From Rhodobacter ferrooxidans (GTDB lineage Bacteria; Pseudomonadota; Alphaproteobacteria; Rhodobacterales; Rhodobacteraceae), in assembly GCF_000176015.1 (NCBI RefSeq), contig NZ_ACYY01000007.1:62001-126000 (forward strand): a stretch of 64,000 nt of DNA, in the 5' to 3' direction. Position numbers and translations under genes: made by a program. The notes below the pieces were generated by a model. The model did not search any database and was not told the DNA's origin. It saw only the letters and a program-made list of their open reading frames with translations. Shown here in pieces: positions 25,445 to 34,478 of this stretch (its first letter is position 1; each line of letters opens with the position of its first letter).

Positions 25445-27163
25445 TCAGGCGCGGATGCCGGAAAACCGCTGCTGCCAGTCGGCGCGGGATTCGTCGGTGA
25501 TCTTGGCAAACAACACCTCGGGCACCGAAAACGCATGGCCGGGGGGCAGGGCAGCCAAGGATGCCGCCAGGTCGTCGGGCCAGGCCCAGTCGTCGGACCC
25601 CATCGCCGCCATCATGCTGGCCGCCGCATCGGGGATGAAGGGCTGCGAGATCACCGCATAGACCCGGATCAGGTTCAGCGCCAACCGCACCATCGCCTGC
25701 GCATGCTCGGGGTCGGTTTTCACCACGGTCCAGGGCGCGGCGTTCTGCAGGTATTCGTTGCCCGCCACCCAAAGCGCGCGCAATTCGGCGGCGGCCTTGC
25801 GCACCTCCATCGCCTGCATGCAGGCTTCATAGGCGCGCAGGCCGCTGGTCAGATCGTCAATCAGCGCCTGCTCGCGCGGCCCGAAACTGCCGCCTGCGGG
25901 CACCGTTTCGCCAAACTTGGCGCGGGCGAACTTGGTGACGCGGCTGACCAGATTGCCCAGCACATCGGCCAGATCCTTGTTCACCGAGGCCTGGAAATTC
26001 TCCCAGGTGAACTCGCTGTCCGAGGATTCCGGGGCGTGGCTCAGCAGCCACCAGCGCCAGTAATCGGCGGGCAGGATCGACAAGGCCTGATCCATGAACA
26101 CGCCGCGGCCTTGCGAGGTGCTGAACTGGCCGCCGTCATAATTCAGGTAATTGAACGACTTGATGTAATCGACCAGCTTCCACGGCTCGCCCGAGCCCAT
26201 GATGGTGGCGGGGAAAGACAGGGTGTGGAACGGCACGTTGTCCTTGCCCATGAACTGCACATAGCGCACGTCATCCGCACCCAGATCGGTGCGCCACCAG
26301 CGCTGCCAGGCGGCATCAGGCAACCCATGCGCGTCGGCCCATTCGGCGGTGGCGGCGATGTATTCGATCGGCGCATCGAACCAGACGTAGAACACCTTGC
26401 CTTCCATGCCCGGCCAGTCGGCCTCGCCGCGCTTCACCGGCACGCCCCAGTGCAGGTCGCGGGTGATGCCGCGGTCCTGCAAACCGTCGCCGTCGTTCAG
26501 CCATTTCTTGGCAATCGAGGTGGTCAGGATCGGCCAGTCGGTCTTGCTGTCGATCCACGCCTCCAGCTTGCCCCGTAGCGCCCGCTGGCGCAGGTAAAGG
26601 TGCTTGGTCTGCCGCACCTCCAGATCGGTGGAGCCGGAGATGGCCGAGCGCGGGTTGATCAGGTCGGTGGGGTCAAGCTGCTTGGTACATTCCTCGCACT
26701 GGTCGCCGCGGGCACGGGTATAGCCGCAGTTCGGGCAGGTGCCCTCGATATAACGGTCGGGCAGAAAGCGGTTGTCGGTGATGGAGAACACCTGCTTTTC
26801 GCTGACCTCCTCGATCAGCCCGTTGTCGGCCAGGGCACCGGCGAAATGCTGGGTCAGCCGGTGGTTGCGGGCTGATGAAGACCGGCCGAAATGGTCGAAC
26901 GACAGCCGGAAACCGGCGGCGATTTCCTTCTGCACCTCGTGCATTTCGGCGCAATAGGCCTCGACCGGCTTGCCGACCTTGGCGGCGGCCAGTTCGGCGG
27001 GCGTGCCGTGTTCGTCGGTGGCGCAGATGAACATCACCTCGTGGCCACGGGCGCGGCAGTAGCGGGCATACAGATCGGCAGGCAACTGGCTGCCCACCAG
27101 GTTGCCCAAGTGCTTGATCCCGTTGATATAGGGAATGGCCGAGGTGATCAGGATCCGTGCCAT
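25445..27163 (-). CDS. metG: Methionyl-tRNA synthetase
   Basis: A 572-residue class I synthetase that charges tRNA-Met. HLGN (residues 18-21) is the HIGH motif, and the Cys4 zinc knuckle is CPNCGY with CEEC around residue 150. The KMSKS loop is FSTSQGRG, the variant seen in one of the bacterial MetRS types, so it is not damage. There is no C-terminal dimerisation (EMAP-like) domain, matching the length. It follows the ImuA-like gene on the same strand (66 bases), and its stop is 24 bases from the epimerase gene's stop. Confidence 0.96.
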   Translation of the reverse strand: MARILITSAIPYINGIKHLGNLVGSQLPADLYARYCRARGHEVMFICATDEHGTPAELAAAKVGKPVEAYCAEMHEVQKEIAAGFRLSFDHFGRSSSARNHRLTQHFAGALADNGLIEEVSEKQVFSITDNRFLPDRYIEGTCPNCGYTRARGDQCEECTKQLDPTDLINPRSAISGSTDLEVRQTKHLYLRQRALRGKLEAWIDSKTDWPILTTSIAKKWLNDGDGLQDRGITRDLHWGVPVKRGEADWPGMEGKVFYVWFDAPIEYIAATAEWADAHGLPDAAWQRWWRTDLGADDVRYVQFMGKDNVPFHTLSFPATIMGSGEPWKLVDYIKSFNYLNYDGGQFSTSQGRGVFMDQALSILPADYWRWWLLSHAPESSDSEFTWENFQASVNKDLADVLGNLVSRVTKFARAKFGETVPAGGSFGPREQALIDDLTSGLRAYEACMQAMEVRKAAAELRALWVAGNEYLQNAAPWTVVKTDPEHAQAMVRLALNLIRVYAVISQPFIPDAAASMMAAMGSDDWAWPDDLAASLAALPPGHAFSVPEVLFAKITDESRADWQQRFSGIRA

Positions 27164-27229
27164 TGCGCGCCTCTTGCTGTGCTGATGCGCCTTCTTTAGC
27201 CCAAGCTTGCGGCGAGGGCCAGCACCCGC

Positions 27230-27880
27230 CTAGCCCAACCCACCCGGGCGCGGCTCCAGCCCGCAGCGGCCGGCGCGGTCGCGCAGCAGGGTCCAGGCGG
27301 CGGGCGGCTCCAGCCGGGCGCGCAGCCGGGTCAACTGCCATGCGCCGGTGGTGGCGGCGCCCGACAGGCCGGGGTCGGCGGTCAGCACCGATGTCAACTG
27401 CCAGCGGCTTTCCACCCCCTGCGCCCCGCCATTGCCCGGCGTCATCAGGATGCCCAAGGGGGCCGCGCGCCCGGCATGATGCGCGGCCTCGGCGCCGGTC
27501 TCGGCGGCCAGATGCAGCCGCCGCACCGGGGTCAGGCCGGGCGGCGTCAGCAGGTCCACCACCACCAGCGGCACAGCACCGGATCGCAACGATTCCTCGG
27601 CCGCCCACAGCAGATCCTCGGGGCGGCGCGCTTGGGCAAAGATCAGCCGCCCCGGATCGGCGAAATGGCGCAGGCCATCGGGAAACAGCCGCTCGGGCTG
27701 CCAGCCGGGGCTGATCCAGAGCACCGGCCCAGAGCTTTCCGCCAGCAGCAGCGCCGCCAGCGACCGCCGCGCCATGCCGCAGAATTCATGCACCCGACCG
27801 CGCAGCAGCGCCAGCCCGCCGGGCAGCGGCTGCATCGGGCGGGCCTTCGGGCCGTGCAAGGGGGCAAGCTGAGTCGGCAT
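27230..27880 (-). CDS. ImuA-like protein (RecA-like, no ImuB partner nearby)
   Basis: A 216-residue protein that resembles ImuA, the RecA/SulA-like accessory factor of the ImuB-DnaE2 mutagenic polymerase. Matching blocks: GRVHEFCGMARRSLAALLLA, GPVLWISPGWQPERL, DPGRLIFAQARRPEDLLWAA and the VVVDLLTPPGLTPVRRLHLA stretch. No Walker A loop is seen, as usual for ImuA. The normal neighbours imuB and dnaE2 are absent; here it lies just upstream of metG on the same strand. Its role may therefore differ from SOS mutagenesis. Family call moderately sure, function open. Confidence 0.6.
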   Translation of the reverse strand: MPTQLAPLHGPKARPMQPLPGGLALLRGRVHEFCGMARRSLAALLLAESSGPVLWISPGWQPERLFPDGLRHFADPGRLIFAQARRPEDLLWAAEESLRSGAVPLVVVDLLTPPGLTPVRRLHLAAETGAEAAHHAGRAAPLGILMTPGNGGAQGVESRWQLTSVLTADPGLSGAATTGAWQLTRLRARLEPPAAWTLLRDRAGRCGLEPRPGGLG

Positions 27881-27986
27881 GGCGGCATCCTGCCATGTTC
27901 CGCAAATGTTCTCAACCCGCCCGCTTTCGCGCTTGCCTCTGCGCGGCCTTGGCCTAAGCTTGGTCAGAACCCGTCAGGAGCCTGCG

Positions 27987-29024
27987 ATGCAACACCTTCC
28001 GCTTGGCCGCACCGGCATCATGGTGTCGGAACTGTGCCTTGGCACGATGACCTGGGGCACCCAGAATACCCAGCCGCAAGCCCATCAGCAGATGGCGATG
28101 GCGCTCGATCACGGGGTGAATTTCTGGGACACCGCCGAGATGTATCCGGTCAACCCGGTCAGCGCCGACACCGTCGGCAATACCGAAGCCATCATCGGCA
28201 CCTGGTTCGCGGACCAGCCGCGCGACAAGGTGGTGCTGGCCTCCAAGGTGGCGGGGGGCGGCAATGCGGCGCTGCGGGCGGGCGCGCCGCTGACCGGAGC
28301 CAGCTTTCGCGCCGCACTGGACGCCTCGCTGCGGCGGCTGAACACCGACTATATCGACCTTTACCAGATCCACTGGCCCAACCGCAGCTCGTATCACTTC
28401 CGCAAGAATTGGAATTACCACCCAAAGGCCAGCCGCGACACCACGCTGGCACATATGACCGAGGTGCTGGCGGCGGCGCAGGATGCGGTGGCGCAAGGCA
28501 AGATCAGGGCGCTGGGAATTTCCAACGAAACCGTCTGGGGGGCGGCGCAATGGCTGCGGCTGGCCGATGCGGCGGGGCTGCCGCGGATGGCCAGCATCCA
28601 GAACGAATATTCGCTGCTGTGCCGGCAGTTCGACACCGACTGGGCCGAGCTTTCGGTGCAGGAAGACCTGCCGCTGCTGGCGTTCTCGCCGCTGGCCTGT
28701 GGCTTGCTGTCGGGCAAATACGCCGGTGACGTGATCCCCGAGGGCACCCGGCGGGCCATTGTGCCGTCGCTGAGCGGCCGCATCACGCCGCAGGTGTTCC
28801 CGGCGGTGGCGGCCTATCTGGGCCTCGCGGCCGAGGCGCGGCTGGACCCCAACCAGATGGCGCTGGCGTTCTGCCGCGCGCGGCCGTTCCCCTGCATCCC
28901 GATCATCGGTGCGACGACGCTGGCGCAACTGAAGGTCAACCTCGGGTCGGCCGAGGTGACGCTGTCGCCCGAGGTGCTGGAGGCGATCGACGCCCTCCAC
29001 CGCGCCCACCCGGCGCCGTTCTAG
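27987..29024 (+). CDS. Aldo/keto reductase (Tas-like)
   Basis: A 345-residue NADPH-dependent aldo/keto reductase of the longer Tas-like type. Start MQHLPLGRTGIMVSELCLGT is typical. The catalytic tetrad is visible as D-x3-Y in NFWDTAEMYP, Lys in VVLASKVAGG and His in DLYQIHWPN. IPIIGATTLAQLKVNL near the C-terminus is the cofactor phosphate site. Substrate unknown. AGGAG sits six bases before ATG 27987. It is transcribed away from the ImuA-like gene and just upstream of a lipoprotein gene. Confidence 0.92.
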   Translation: MQHLPLGRTGIMVSELCLGTMTWGTQNTQPQAHQQMAMALDHGVNFWDTAEMYPVNPVSADTVGNTEAIIGTWFADQPRDKVVLASKVAGGGNAALRAGAPLTGASFRAALDASLRRLNTDYIDLYQIHWPNRSSYHFRKNWNYHPKASRDTTLAHMTEVLAAAQDAVAQGKIRALGISNETVWGAAQWLRLADAAGLPRMASIQNEYSLLCRQFDTDWAELSVQEDLPLLAFSPLACGLLSGKYAGDVIPEGTRRAIVPSLSGRITPQVFPAVAAYLGLAAEARLDPNQMALAFCRARPFPCIPIIGATTLAQLKVNLGSAEVTLSPEVLEAIDALHRAHPAPF

Positions 29025-29094
29025 GCCCCTTGCGCTTGCCGCGGCATTGGGGTCCTCTGGCGCCAGCCGCTTTCGCCCGGTTTTAGGGATGCCG

Positions 29095-29661
29095 ATGCCC
29101 CGCCTGTTGCCCCTGCTGATGGTTCTGGCGCTTGCCGCCTGCCAGCTTGCGCTGCCCGGCAAATCGGGGGATGCGCCCGCCAAGGGCAACCCGATCACCG
29201 GCGCGGCGATCGAAGTGACCAGCCTTGATGCCGCTCCGGTGACCGAGGCGGCTGTGGAGCCTGCCGCCGAAACGACCGCCGAAACGACCGCTGAACCCGC
29301 CGCCGACCCCGCCGTTGAAGCTCCTGCGGAACCTGCCGCCGAAGCATCGGCTGACGCCGCCACCGACCCCGCCACCGACCCCGCCGCCGAGGCCGAAGCC
29401 GCCCCGCCCCCACCGCCGCCAAAATCCCCCGACCAACTGGCCTGCGAGCGCAAGGGCGGCACCTATGCCACCGCCGGGTCCAGCGGCGGCAAGGCCTGCG
29501 TCAAGCGCACCCGCGACGGCGGCAAGCAATGCCGCAAGGAAAGCGATTGCGAGGGTTTCTGCCTTGCCCGCTCCAACTCCTGCGCGCCGATCACCCCGAT
29601 GTTCGGCTGCAACGACATCCTGCAGAACGATGGCCGAAAGGTGACGCTGTGCATCGACTGA
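29095..29661 (+). CDS. Cysteine-rich lipoprotein with Ala/Pro/Glu linker
   Basis: A 188-residue lipoprotein: signal MPRLLPLLMVLALAACQ with lipobox LAAC, then a low-complexity linker of Ala, Glu, Thr and Pro (about residues 35-115), then a compact C-terminal domain with eight cysteines (from ACERKGG to TLCID), enough for four disulfides. The linker is coded by imperfect short DNA repeats (GCCGAAACGACC twice). Function unknown. ATG 29095 is better placed than 29089 because AGGG lies six bases upstream. Its last 13 bases overlap the next gene. Confidence 0.75.
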   Translation: MPRLLPLLMVLALAACQLALPGKSGDAPAKGNPITGAAIEVTSLDAAPVTEAAVEPAAETTAETTAEPAADPAVEAPAEPAAEASADAATDPATDPAAEAEAAPPPPPPKSPDQLACERKGGTYATAGSSGGKACVKRTRDGGKQCRKESDCEGFCLARSNSCAPITPMFGCNDILQNDGRKVTLCID

Positions 29662-30167
29662 TCCTGATCGCCGCGCTGGCCCTGACCGCCTGCGCCCGGC
29701 CCGCCACCCAGACCAGCTACCGCGACGCGGGCATTGGCCTCTATTCCAACGCCGTTTTCCAGCCCGAGCGGTTGACCGGCACCTGGACGCAGGTCGCCGC
29801 CTTCGCCCCCAATGGTGCCCCCGGATGCCAGTCCGGGCAGGCGCAGTTCACCCCGACTGCCGCGGGCCTGAGCCTGACTGCCAACCTCTGCCTGTCCGGC
29901 CAGCCGGTGGCCTATACCGGCAGGGTCGGTTTCATCGAGACCGGGCGGATGCAGCTTTCCGGCGCTGATCCGGCGGGGATCGGCCAGCCGTGGTGGGTGC
30001 TTTGGGTCGATACCGACTACCGCACGCTGGTGATCGGCACGCCCTCGGGCGCCTTCGGTTTCATCCTGAACCGCGACGGCAAACTGCCCGCCGACCGCCT
30101 GAAAGCCGCGCGCGAGATTCTGGACTGGGGCGGCTATGATCTGCGCAAATTGCAGGTATTCCGCTAA
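29649..30167 (+). CDS. Lipocalin-like lipoprotein
   Basis: A 172-residue lipoprotein starting at GTG 29649, inside the end of the previous gene; AAAGGTGA precedes it. Signal LILIAALALTACARP has lipobox LTAC. FQPERLTGTWTQVAAF carries the G-x-W motif of lipocalins near the start of the barrel, and a WWVLWVDTDYRTLVIGTPSG stretch is the usual central strand. Bacterial lipocalins (Blc type) bind lipids at the outer membrane. The 13-base overlap with the cysteine-rich lipoprotein suggests the two are made together. Confidence 0.72.
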   Translation: MHRLILIAALALTACARPATQTSYRDAGIGLYSNAVFQPERLTGTWTQVAAFAPNGAPGCQSGQAQFTPTAAGLSLTANLCLSGQPVAYTGRVGFIETGRMQLSGADPAGIGQPWWVLWVDTDYRTLVIGTPSGAFGFILNRDGKLPADRLKAAREILDWGGYDLRKLQVFR

Positions 30168-30176
30168 GGATTTGCG

Positions 30177-30524
30177 ATGAAACTTGTCATTTTCGCACTT
30201 TTCGGCTTTTTCGCCGCCCCGGCCCTGGCGCAACAAACCTACCCCTGGGAGGGCACCTGGGCCTATGACCCCGCCGCCTGCGCCAGCCCCGGCAAAGGCA
30301 GCTATACCCTGACCGCGACCGAAGCCGTCAGCCCGCAGCAACGCTGCACCCTGCATGACATCACCGCCATCGGCCCGATGCAGGCCTGGCAGCACAAACT
30401 CCGCTGCAAGACCGAAGACGGCATGGCAGACCTGCCAAGGCTGATGCTGCTGGAAGGCCCGGATGCGCTGTGGATCTGGGCTGGCTCCGGTGCGCCGCTG
30501 CGCTACAGCCGCTGCCCCGGCTGA
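30177..30524 (+). CDS. Small secreted protein of unknown function
   Basis: A 115-residue protein with a Sec signal peptide (MKLVIFALFGFFAAPALAQ, likely cut after ALA). The mature part has four cysteines (in AACASPG, QQRCTL, KLRCKTED and YSRCPG) and Trp-rich PWEGTWAYDPAAC, so it is probably a small disulfide-bonded periplasmic domain. I do not recognise a family. It follows the lipocalin-like gene by nine bases on the same strand, with AAGGA before the ATG, so the three exported proteins likely form one unit. Confidence 0.7.
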   Translation: MKLVIFALFGFFAAPALAQQTYPWEGTWAYDPAACASPGKGSYTLTATEAVSPQQRCTLHDITAIGPMQAWQHKLRCKTEDGMADLPRLMLLEGPDALWIWAGSGAPLRYSRCPG

Positions 30525-30596
30525 GCCGCACATTCTCTGGCCCGCCGCACGCGAACCTGCTAGACCTGCCGCATTGCTTGCAAGGATCTGCGCCGA

Positions 30597-31493
30597 ATGT
30601 CCGCCCGCGCCCCGGTATTCGAGACCAAGACACTCGGCCTGCTGGCCGCGACCTATGCGTTGTGGATTTTCGGTACCACCTGGGGCACGCAGCTTTCGCC
30701 GCTGCTGGGCATCATCCTGACCGGCATCGCCATCGCCCAGTTCTGCTCGCTGCAACACGAGGCGCTGCACGGCCACCCCTTCGCCAACCGCGCCCTGAAC
30801 GCCGCTCTGGTGTTCCCCGGCCTGACCCTGACGGTGCCTTACGGGCGGTTCCGCGACACCCATCTGGCGCATCACCACGACCCGATCCTGACCGACCCCT
30901 ATGACGACCCGGAATCGAACTACCTCGATCCGGCGGTCTGGGACCGGCTGCACCCGGCGGCGAAACTGCTGCTGCGGCTGAACAACACCCTCTTGGGCCG
31001 CATCACCCTGGGCCCGCTGCTGGGCAACGCGCTGTGGCTGAAGGCCGAACTGGCGCTGATCCGCAAGGGCGACCGCGCGGTGATCCGCGACTGGCTGCTG
31101 CATCTGGCAGGCGTGGCGCTGGTGGTCTGGTGGATCATCCCGGCGGCGATGTCGGGCTGGGGCTACCTTGCCGCCGCCTGGATCGGCCACGCCCTGCTGA
31201 AGATCCGCACCTTTCTGGAACACCGCGCCCATGCCCTGCCGCGCGCCCGCACCGTGATCATCGAGGATCGCGGCCCGCTGGCGCTGCTTTTCCTGAACAA
31301 CAACCTGCATGTCGTGCACCACATGCACCCCACCGTGCCCTGGTATGACCTGCCCGGCCTTTATGCCGCCAATACCCAGCATTACCAGCGCCACAACGAC
31401 GGCTACCGCTACCGCAGCTACGCCGAGATTTTCGCCAGATACCTGCTGCGCGCCAAAGACCCGGTGCCGCACCCGCTGTATCCGCGTTCCTAG
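30597..31493 (+). CDS. Fatty acid desaturase family protein
   Basis: A 298-residue membrane-bound di-iron desaturase/hydroxylase. Three His boxes are present: HEALHGH (about residue 52), HLAHHH (about residue 90) and HVVHHMH (about residue 239), with hydrophobic spans between. It could introduce a double bond or hydroxyl into fatty acids or carotenoids; no carotenoid gene is adjacent. It ends next to an intergenic repeat and converges on a Nudix hydrolase gene. AAGGA lies about ten bases before the ATG. Confidence 0.88.
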   Translation: MSARAPVFETKTLGLLAATYALWIFGTTWGTQLSPLLGIILTGIAIAQFCSLQHEALHGHPFANRALNAALVFPGLTLTVPYGRFRDTHLAHHHDPILTDPYDDPESNYLDPAVWDRLHPAAKLLLRLNNTLLGRITLGPLLGNALWLKAELALIRKGDRAVIRDWLLHLAGVALVVWWIIPAAMSGWGYLAAAWIGHALLKIRTFLEHRAHALPRARTVIIEDRGPLALLFLNNNLHVVHHMHPTVPWYDLPGLYAANTQHYQRHNDGYRYRSYAEIFARYLLRAKDPVPHPLYPRS

Positions 31494-31500
31494 ACGGTCC

Positions 31501-31555
31501 CGGATTCTTCTCTGCGCAAATACCCCCGCCGGAGGCACCCGCCCGCCCCGCCAAC
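31501..31555 (-). repeat. Intergenic repeat copy 2
   Basis: Read on the minus strand: GCCTCCGGCGGGGGTATTTG then CGCAGAGAAGAATC. It shares the CTCCGgcGGGG-TATTTG-CAGA core with the copies at 4151, 42460 and 60727; the outer CCGCCCGCCCCGCCA stretch (plus strand) is shared with the 60.7 kb copy. It lies between two convergent genes, so a terminator role is likely. Confidence 0.6.
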
Positions 31556-31569
31556 CCGACGGCGAAACC

Positions 31570-32250
31570 CTAAAGCAACCGCCGAAACCGCGGCTCGGCA
31601 CCGGAATTGTCGAAGAACGGCACGCCAGCGACCGATGGCCCATCGCGCAACCAGCCGCCAACCTCGGCCAGCACCACCTCGGTGATGAACGGCAGATCAA
31701 GCGCCCGCGCCTCCGAAAGCCCGATCCAGTGCAGATGCGACAACTCGTCCGAGGCGACCGAGAAATCGTCCAGATCCCCCGCCACCGCCGCGGCATCGAC
31801 CAGAAAGAACCGCGCATCAAAGCGCCGGGGCCGACCGGGCGGGGTGATGGCGCGAAACAGGAAGTGCATCCCGTCGGCCACCGGCAACAGGCCGCGCGCG
31901 GCAAAGTCCTGCCAGCCCGCGGGCGCAGCACCCGGCCAGGCACCGGGGCGCCCCAGCGCCAGCCCGGTTTCCTCGAACAACTCGCGGATCGCTGCGGCGG
32001 CCAGCGTCTCCGGCCCCGGCACAGCCCCCGCCAGCCGCGCCGCACAGACCGCGGGCAAAGGGCCGGCCAGCGCCACCGCAGCGTCGCCTTCCTCCACCGC
32101 CCCGCCGGGAAACACGTATTTCGACGGCAGGAACGCCGCCGCCGACCCGCGCTGCCCCATCAGCACCTGCGGCCCGCCCGCGCCGTGCCGCAGCAACACA
32201 ACGGTGGCGGCGGGGCGGATCGGGCGAGGCGGCGCGGTTTCAGGCATCAT
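31570..32250 (-). CDS. NUDIX hydrolase
   Basis: A 226-residue Nudix protein. The Nudix box is split by an insertion: PGGAVEEGDAAVALAGPLPA and then AAAIRELFEETGLAL, which supplies the R-E-x2-E-E-x-G-x part. This arrangement is seen in the larger Nudix proteins of alphaproteobacteria. It should cleave a nucleoside diphosphate linked to another group; substrate unknown. Two adjacent Met codons open the frame. The gene converges on the desaturase gene, and a sulfotransferase-like gene lies 36 bases upstream on the same strand. Confidence 0.88.
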   Translation of the reverse strand: MMPETAPPRPIRPAATVVLLRHGAGGPQVLMGQRGSAAAFLPSKYVFPGGAVEEGDAAVALAGPLPAVCAARLAGAVPGPETLAAAAIRELFEETGLALGRPGAWPGAAPAGWQDFAARGLLPVADGMHFLFRAITPPGRPRRFDARFFLVDAAAVAGDLDDFSVASDELSHLHWIGLSEARALDLPFITEVVLAEVGGWLRDGPSVAGVPFFDNSGAEPRFRRLL

Positions 32251-32286
32251 TCTCTCGCGTTTGCAAGGCCGGGCCGCAGCGGCCCC

Positions 32287-33045
32287 TCAGATCAACATCC
32301 GCACCCGGTCGGTCAGCCGCTCCAGCAGGCTGGGCGCAGGCACGCCGCCCGCCGGGCGATAGCGGTCCAGCAGCGCCAGTTCCGCAGGCGTCAGCCGCTG
32401 GTCCAGAAACCGCCAGACCCGGCGCTTCTGCGCCTCGGTCAGCTTGCGCTGGTGAAAGCCGAAGTCTTTCGGATTGGCCGCGGTCTGCGCCCCGCCGCTG
32501 CCGGACTGGTTGCGTGAATAAAGCCCGCGGCTGGCGCGGCCCATCTCGGCCCAGCGGGCGCTGACCATCGCCAGATCGGGGCGGGGGCGACCGGGCGCCG
32601 GGGTGATGTCGAGAAACTCCAGATTGGCGACCATCACCGCCGGATCGGCCACCTGATCCTCGTAGTAACACAGTCGCTTGTCGGTGCTGACCGCCGAGGC
32701 ATAGAACCGGATATTGGCCGGATAGCAGCGAAAGCGGCGAAAGCTGCCATGCGCCATCCGCACGAAAATCTCCAGCGGGTCGCGCAGCAACAGCAGCACC
32801 TTGTCGCCCGCGGTATCCGCCGGATCAATGGTCTCCCACGGCCCGATCGGTTTCTTCGATCGCGACCAGCTTAACGCATCATGCGAGCGGCGGAACGCCA
32901 CTTCACCGCCCGGTGCGCCCGCGATCAGCAGATCAATGCCCGGGGTCTTGATACCCGTCAGATCCTCGACGCAGAACCGCAGCCAGTTCAGCCCGCTGCG
33001 CGGCGCCGACACCACGAATTTCCGCATCATCCGTTCCGCGGCCAT
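32287..33045 (-). CDS. Sulfotransferase-like protein
   Basis: A 252-residue protein with a PAPS-binding pattern: KFVVSAPRSGLNWLRFCVED matches the 5'-phosphosulfate loop of sulfotransferases, and DKVLLLLRDPLEIFVRMAHG the 3'-phosphate site (R-D-P). A candidate catalytic base is not clear. Acceptor unknown; bacterial members sulfate glycans or lipids. ATG 33045 is chosen over 33087 because GGGAGGGG lies about eight bases upstream. It is probably cotranscribed with the following Nudix gene. Confidence 0.72.
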   Translation of the reverse strand: MAAERMMRKFVVSAPRSGLNWLRFCVEDLTGIKTPGIDLLIAGAPGGEVAFRRSHDALSWSRSKKPIGPWETIDPADTAGDKVLLLLRDPLEIFVRMAHGSFRRFRCYPANIRFYASAVSTDKRLCYYEDQVADPAVMVANLEFLDITPAPGRPRPDLAMVSARWAEMGRASRGLYSRNQSGSGGAQTAANPKDFGFHQRKLTEAQKRRVWRFLDQRLTPAELALLDRYRPAGGVPAPSLLERLTDRVRMLI

Positions 33046-33226
33046 CCGCCCGACCCCTCCCTTTGACTTGCTTGCCGCAAATCGCATGGCGTCGGGGTCA
33101 AGTAAAGCCCCTGGCCCCCTGCCACGCTATTCCACAAGCTTCGCGACGGAACCGCCGTCCTGCGGCGTTTCATCTTCACAAGGCCGCACAGACCTGTGCC
33201 GCGCCCCCCCAGACCCGGAGAGCAAG

Positions 33227-33799
33227 ATGACCAAGAAATCCGTTCTGACCGTGCTTACCCTGGCCGCCGTGACCGCGACCGCCCTGTCCACCGCTGCCCT
33301 GGCCGACCGCCGTGGCGGCAACTTTGGTGGCCCCCAGATGATGGGTGGCCCGATGCTGGCGCTGAACTTTGATGCCATTGACGCCGACAAGGATGGCAAG
33401 GTCACGCAAGCCGAACTGACCGCGCATCATGCGGCGCAGGTGACGGCCGCCGATGCCGACAAGGATGGCAAGATGAGCGTGGCCGAACTCGCGGCGATGG
33501 ACCTGGCACAGATGCAGGCCCGTGCCACCCAGCGCGCCGAGCAGATGGTGGCGCGGCTGGACAGCGATGGCGACGGCCTGCTGACGGCGGCAGAGATGGC
33601 CACCCGTCCGGCCCCCGCGCCGATGCTGGCGATGCTGGACACCGACAAGGATGGTGCCATCAGCAAGGCCGAGATGGAGGCCGCGCAGGCCCGGATGCAG
33701 CAAGGCCAGATGGGGCGGGACATGATGGGCGACATGAACGGCGACATGGGCGATCACATGCGCCGCGGCCACCGCTGGTTCAACTTCGGCAACAACTGA
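33227..33799 (+). CDS. Exported EF-hand calcium-binding protein
   Basis: A 190-residue protein with a Sec signal peptide (first 26 residues, ending STAALA) and four EF-hand loops: residues 52-63, 76-87, 112-123 and 138-149, each of form D-x-D-x-D-G-x6-E, so all ligands are kept. The tail is rich in Met, Gly and His. It is expected to bind Ca2+ (or another divalent metal) in the periplasm. CCGGAG precedes the ATG. It stands 78 bases upstream of the ECF sigma gene, which makes a regulatory link plausible but unproven. Confidence 0.87.
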   Translation: MTKKSVLTVLTLAAVTATALSTAALADRRGGNFGGPQMMGGPMLALNFDAIDADKDGKVTQAELTAHHAAQVTAADADKDGKMSVAELAAMDLAQMQARATQRAEQMVARLDSDGDGLLTAAEMATRPAPAPMLAMLDTDKDGAISKAEMEAAQARMQQGQMGRDMMGDMNGDMGDHMRRGHRWFNFGNN

Positions 33800-33810
33800 G
33801 TGAAAACGCT

Positions 33811-33832
33811 CTGTCCGGTGCAAGCCGGGCAG
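33811..33832 (+). terminator. Hairpin between the EF-hand gene and the sigma factor gene
   Basis: CTGTCCGG (33811-33818) pairs with CCGGGCAG (33825-33832) with one G-T, around TGCAAG, 12 bases after the EF-hand stop. No T-run follows, so it may be only a partial terminator or an RNA-end stabiliser. Confidence 0.3.
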
Positions 33833-33877
33833 GGCAGGATTGCCGGGCAACCGGTTTGCAGCTAAGCCAAAGGCAAC

Positions 33878-34477
33878 ATGACGATGCCCTTTGACGCCCT
33901 TTTGGAAGCCTCGGACGAAGCGCTTCTGGTGCTTTATGCCAATGGCGACCGTGCGGCGGCGCGTGCCCTGACGCTGCGGCTGACGCCGCGGGTGCTGGGC
34001 TATGCCGCAAGGCTGCTGTCGGGCGACCGGGCCGAGGCCGAGGACATGGCGCAAGAGGCGATGCTGCGGCTGTGGAAAGTGGCGCCCGACTGGCGGCAGG
34101 GCGAGGCCAGGGTCTCGACCTGGCTTTACCGGGTGGTGACCAACCTGTGCACCGACCGGCTGCGCGCCCGGCAACGCCGCGGTACTTCTGCGCTGGACGA
34201 CGCGCCCGAGGTGGCCGACGCCGCCCCCGCCGCGGTGCTGGGGCTGATCGAGGCGCAGCGCTTGTCGGCGCTGGAAACCGCCCTTGCCGCCTTGCCCGAC
34301 AGGCAGCGTCAGGCGGTGGTGTTGCGGCATATCGAGGGGCTGACCAACCCCGAGATTGCCGAGGTGATGGACATCGGCGTCGAGGCGGTCGAAAGTCTGA
34401 CCGCGCGCGGCAAACGGGCGCTGGCGGCCTTGCTGGCCGGACGGCGGGCCGATCTGGGATATGAGGAAGGCGACTGA
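33878..34477 (+). CDS. ECF-type RNA polymerase sigma factor
   Basis: A 199-residue ECF sigma factor. Region 2 is visible as GDRAEAEDMAQEAMLRLWKV followed by STWLYRVVTNLCTDRLR, and region 4 as ALAALPDRQRQAVVLRHIEG with the helix-turn-helix LTNPEIAEVMDIGVEAVESL. There is no C-terminal extension. The next two genes encode a small membrane protein and a periplasmic sensor-like protein, the kind of partners that hold an ECF factor inactive at the membrane. A second in-frame ATG follows two codons later. Target promoters are unknown. Confidence 0.93.
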   Translation: MTMPFDALLEASDEALLVLYANGDRAAARALTLRLTPRVLGYAARLLSGDRAEAEDMAQEAMLRLWKVAPDWRQGEARVSTWLYRVVTNLCTDRLRARQRRGTSALDDAPEVADAAPAAVLGLIEAQRLSALETALAALPDRQRQAVVLRHIEGLTNPEIAEVMDIGVEAVESLTARGKRALAALLAGRRADLGYEEGD

Positions 34478-34478
34478 G

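Noticed and set aside
26090-26140. Damaged KMSKS motif in MetG
   Set aside because: FSTSQG is a known variant of the loop in one MetRS class, and the rest of the enzyme is complete.
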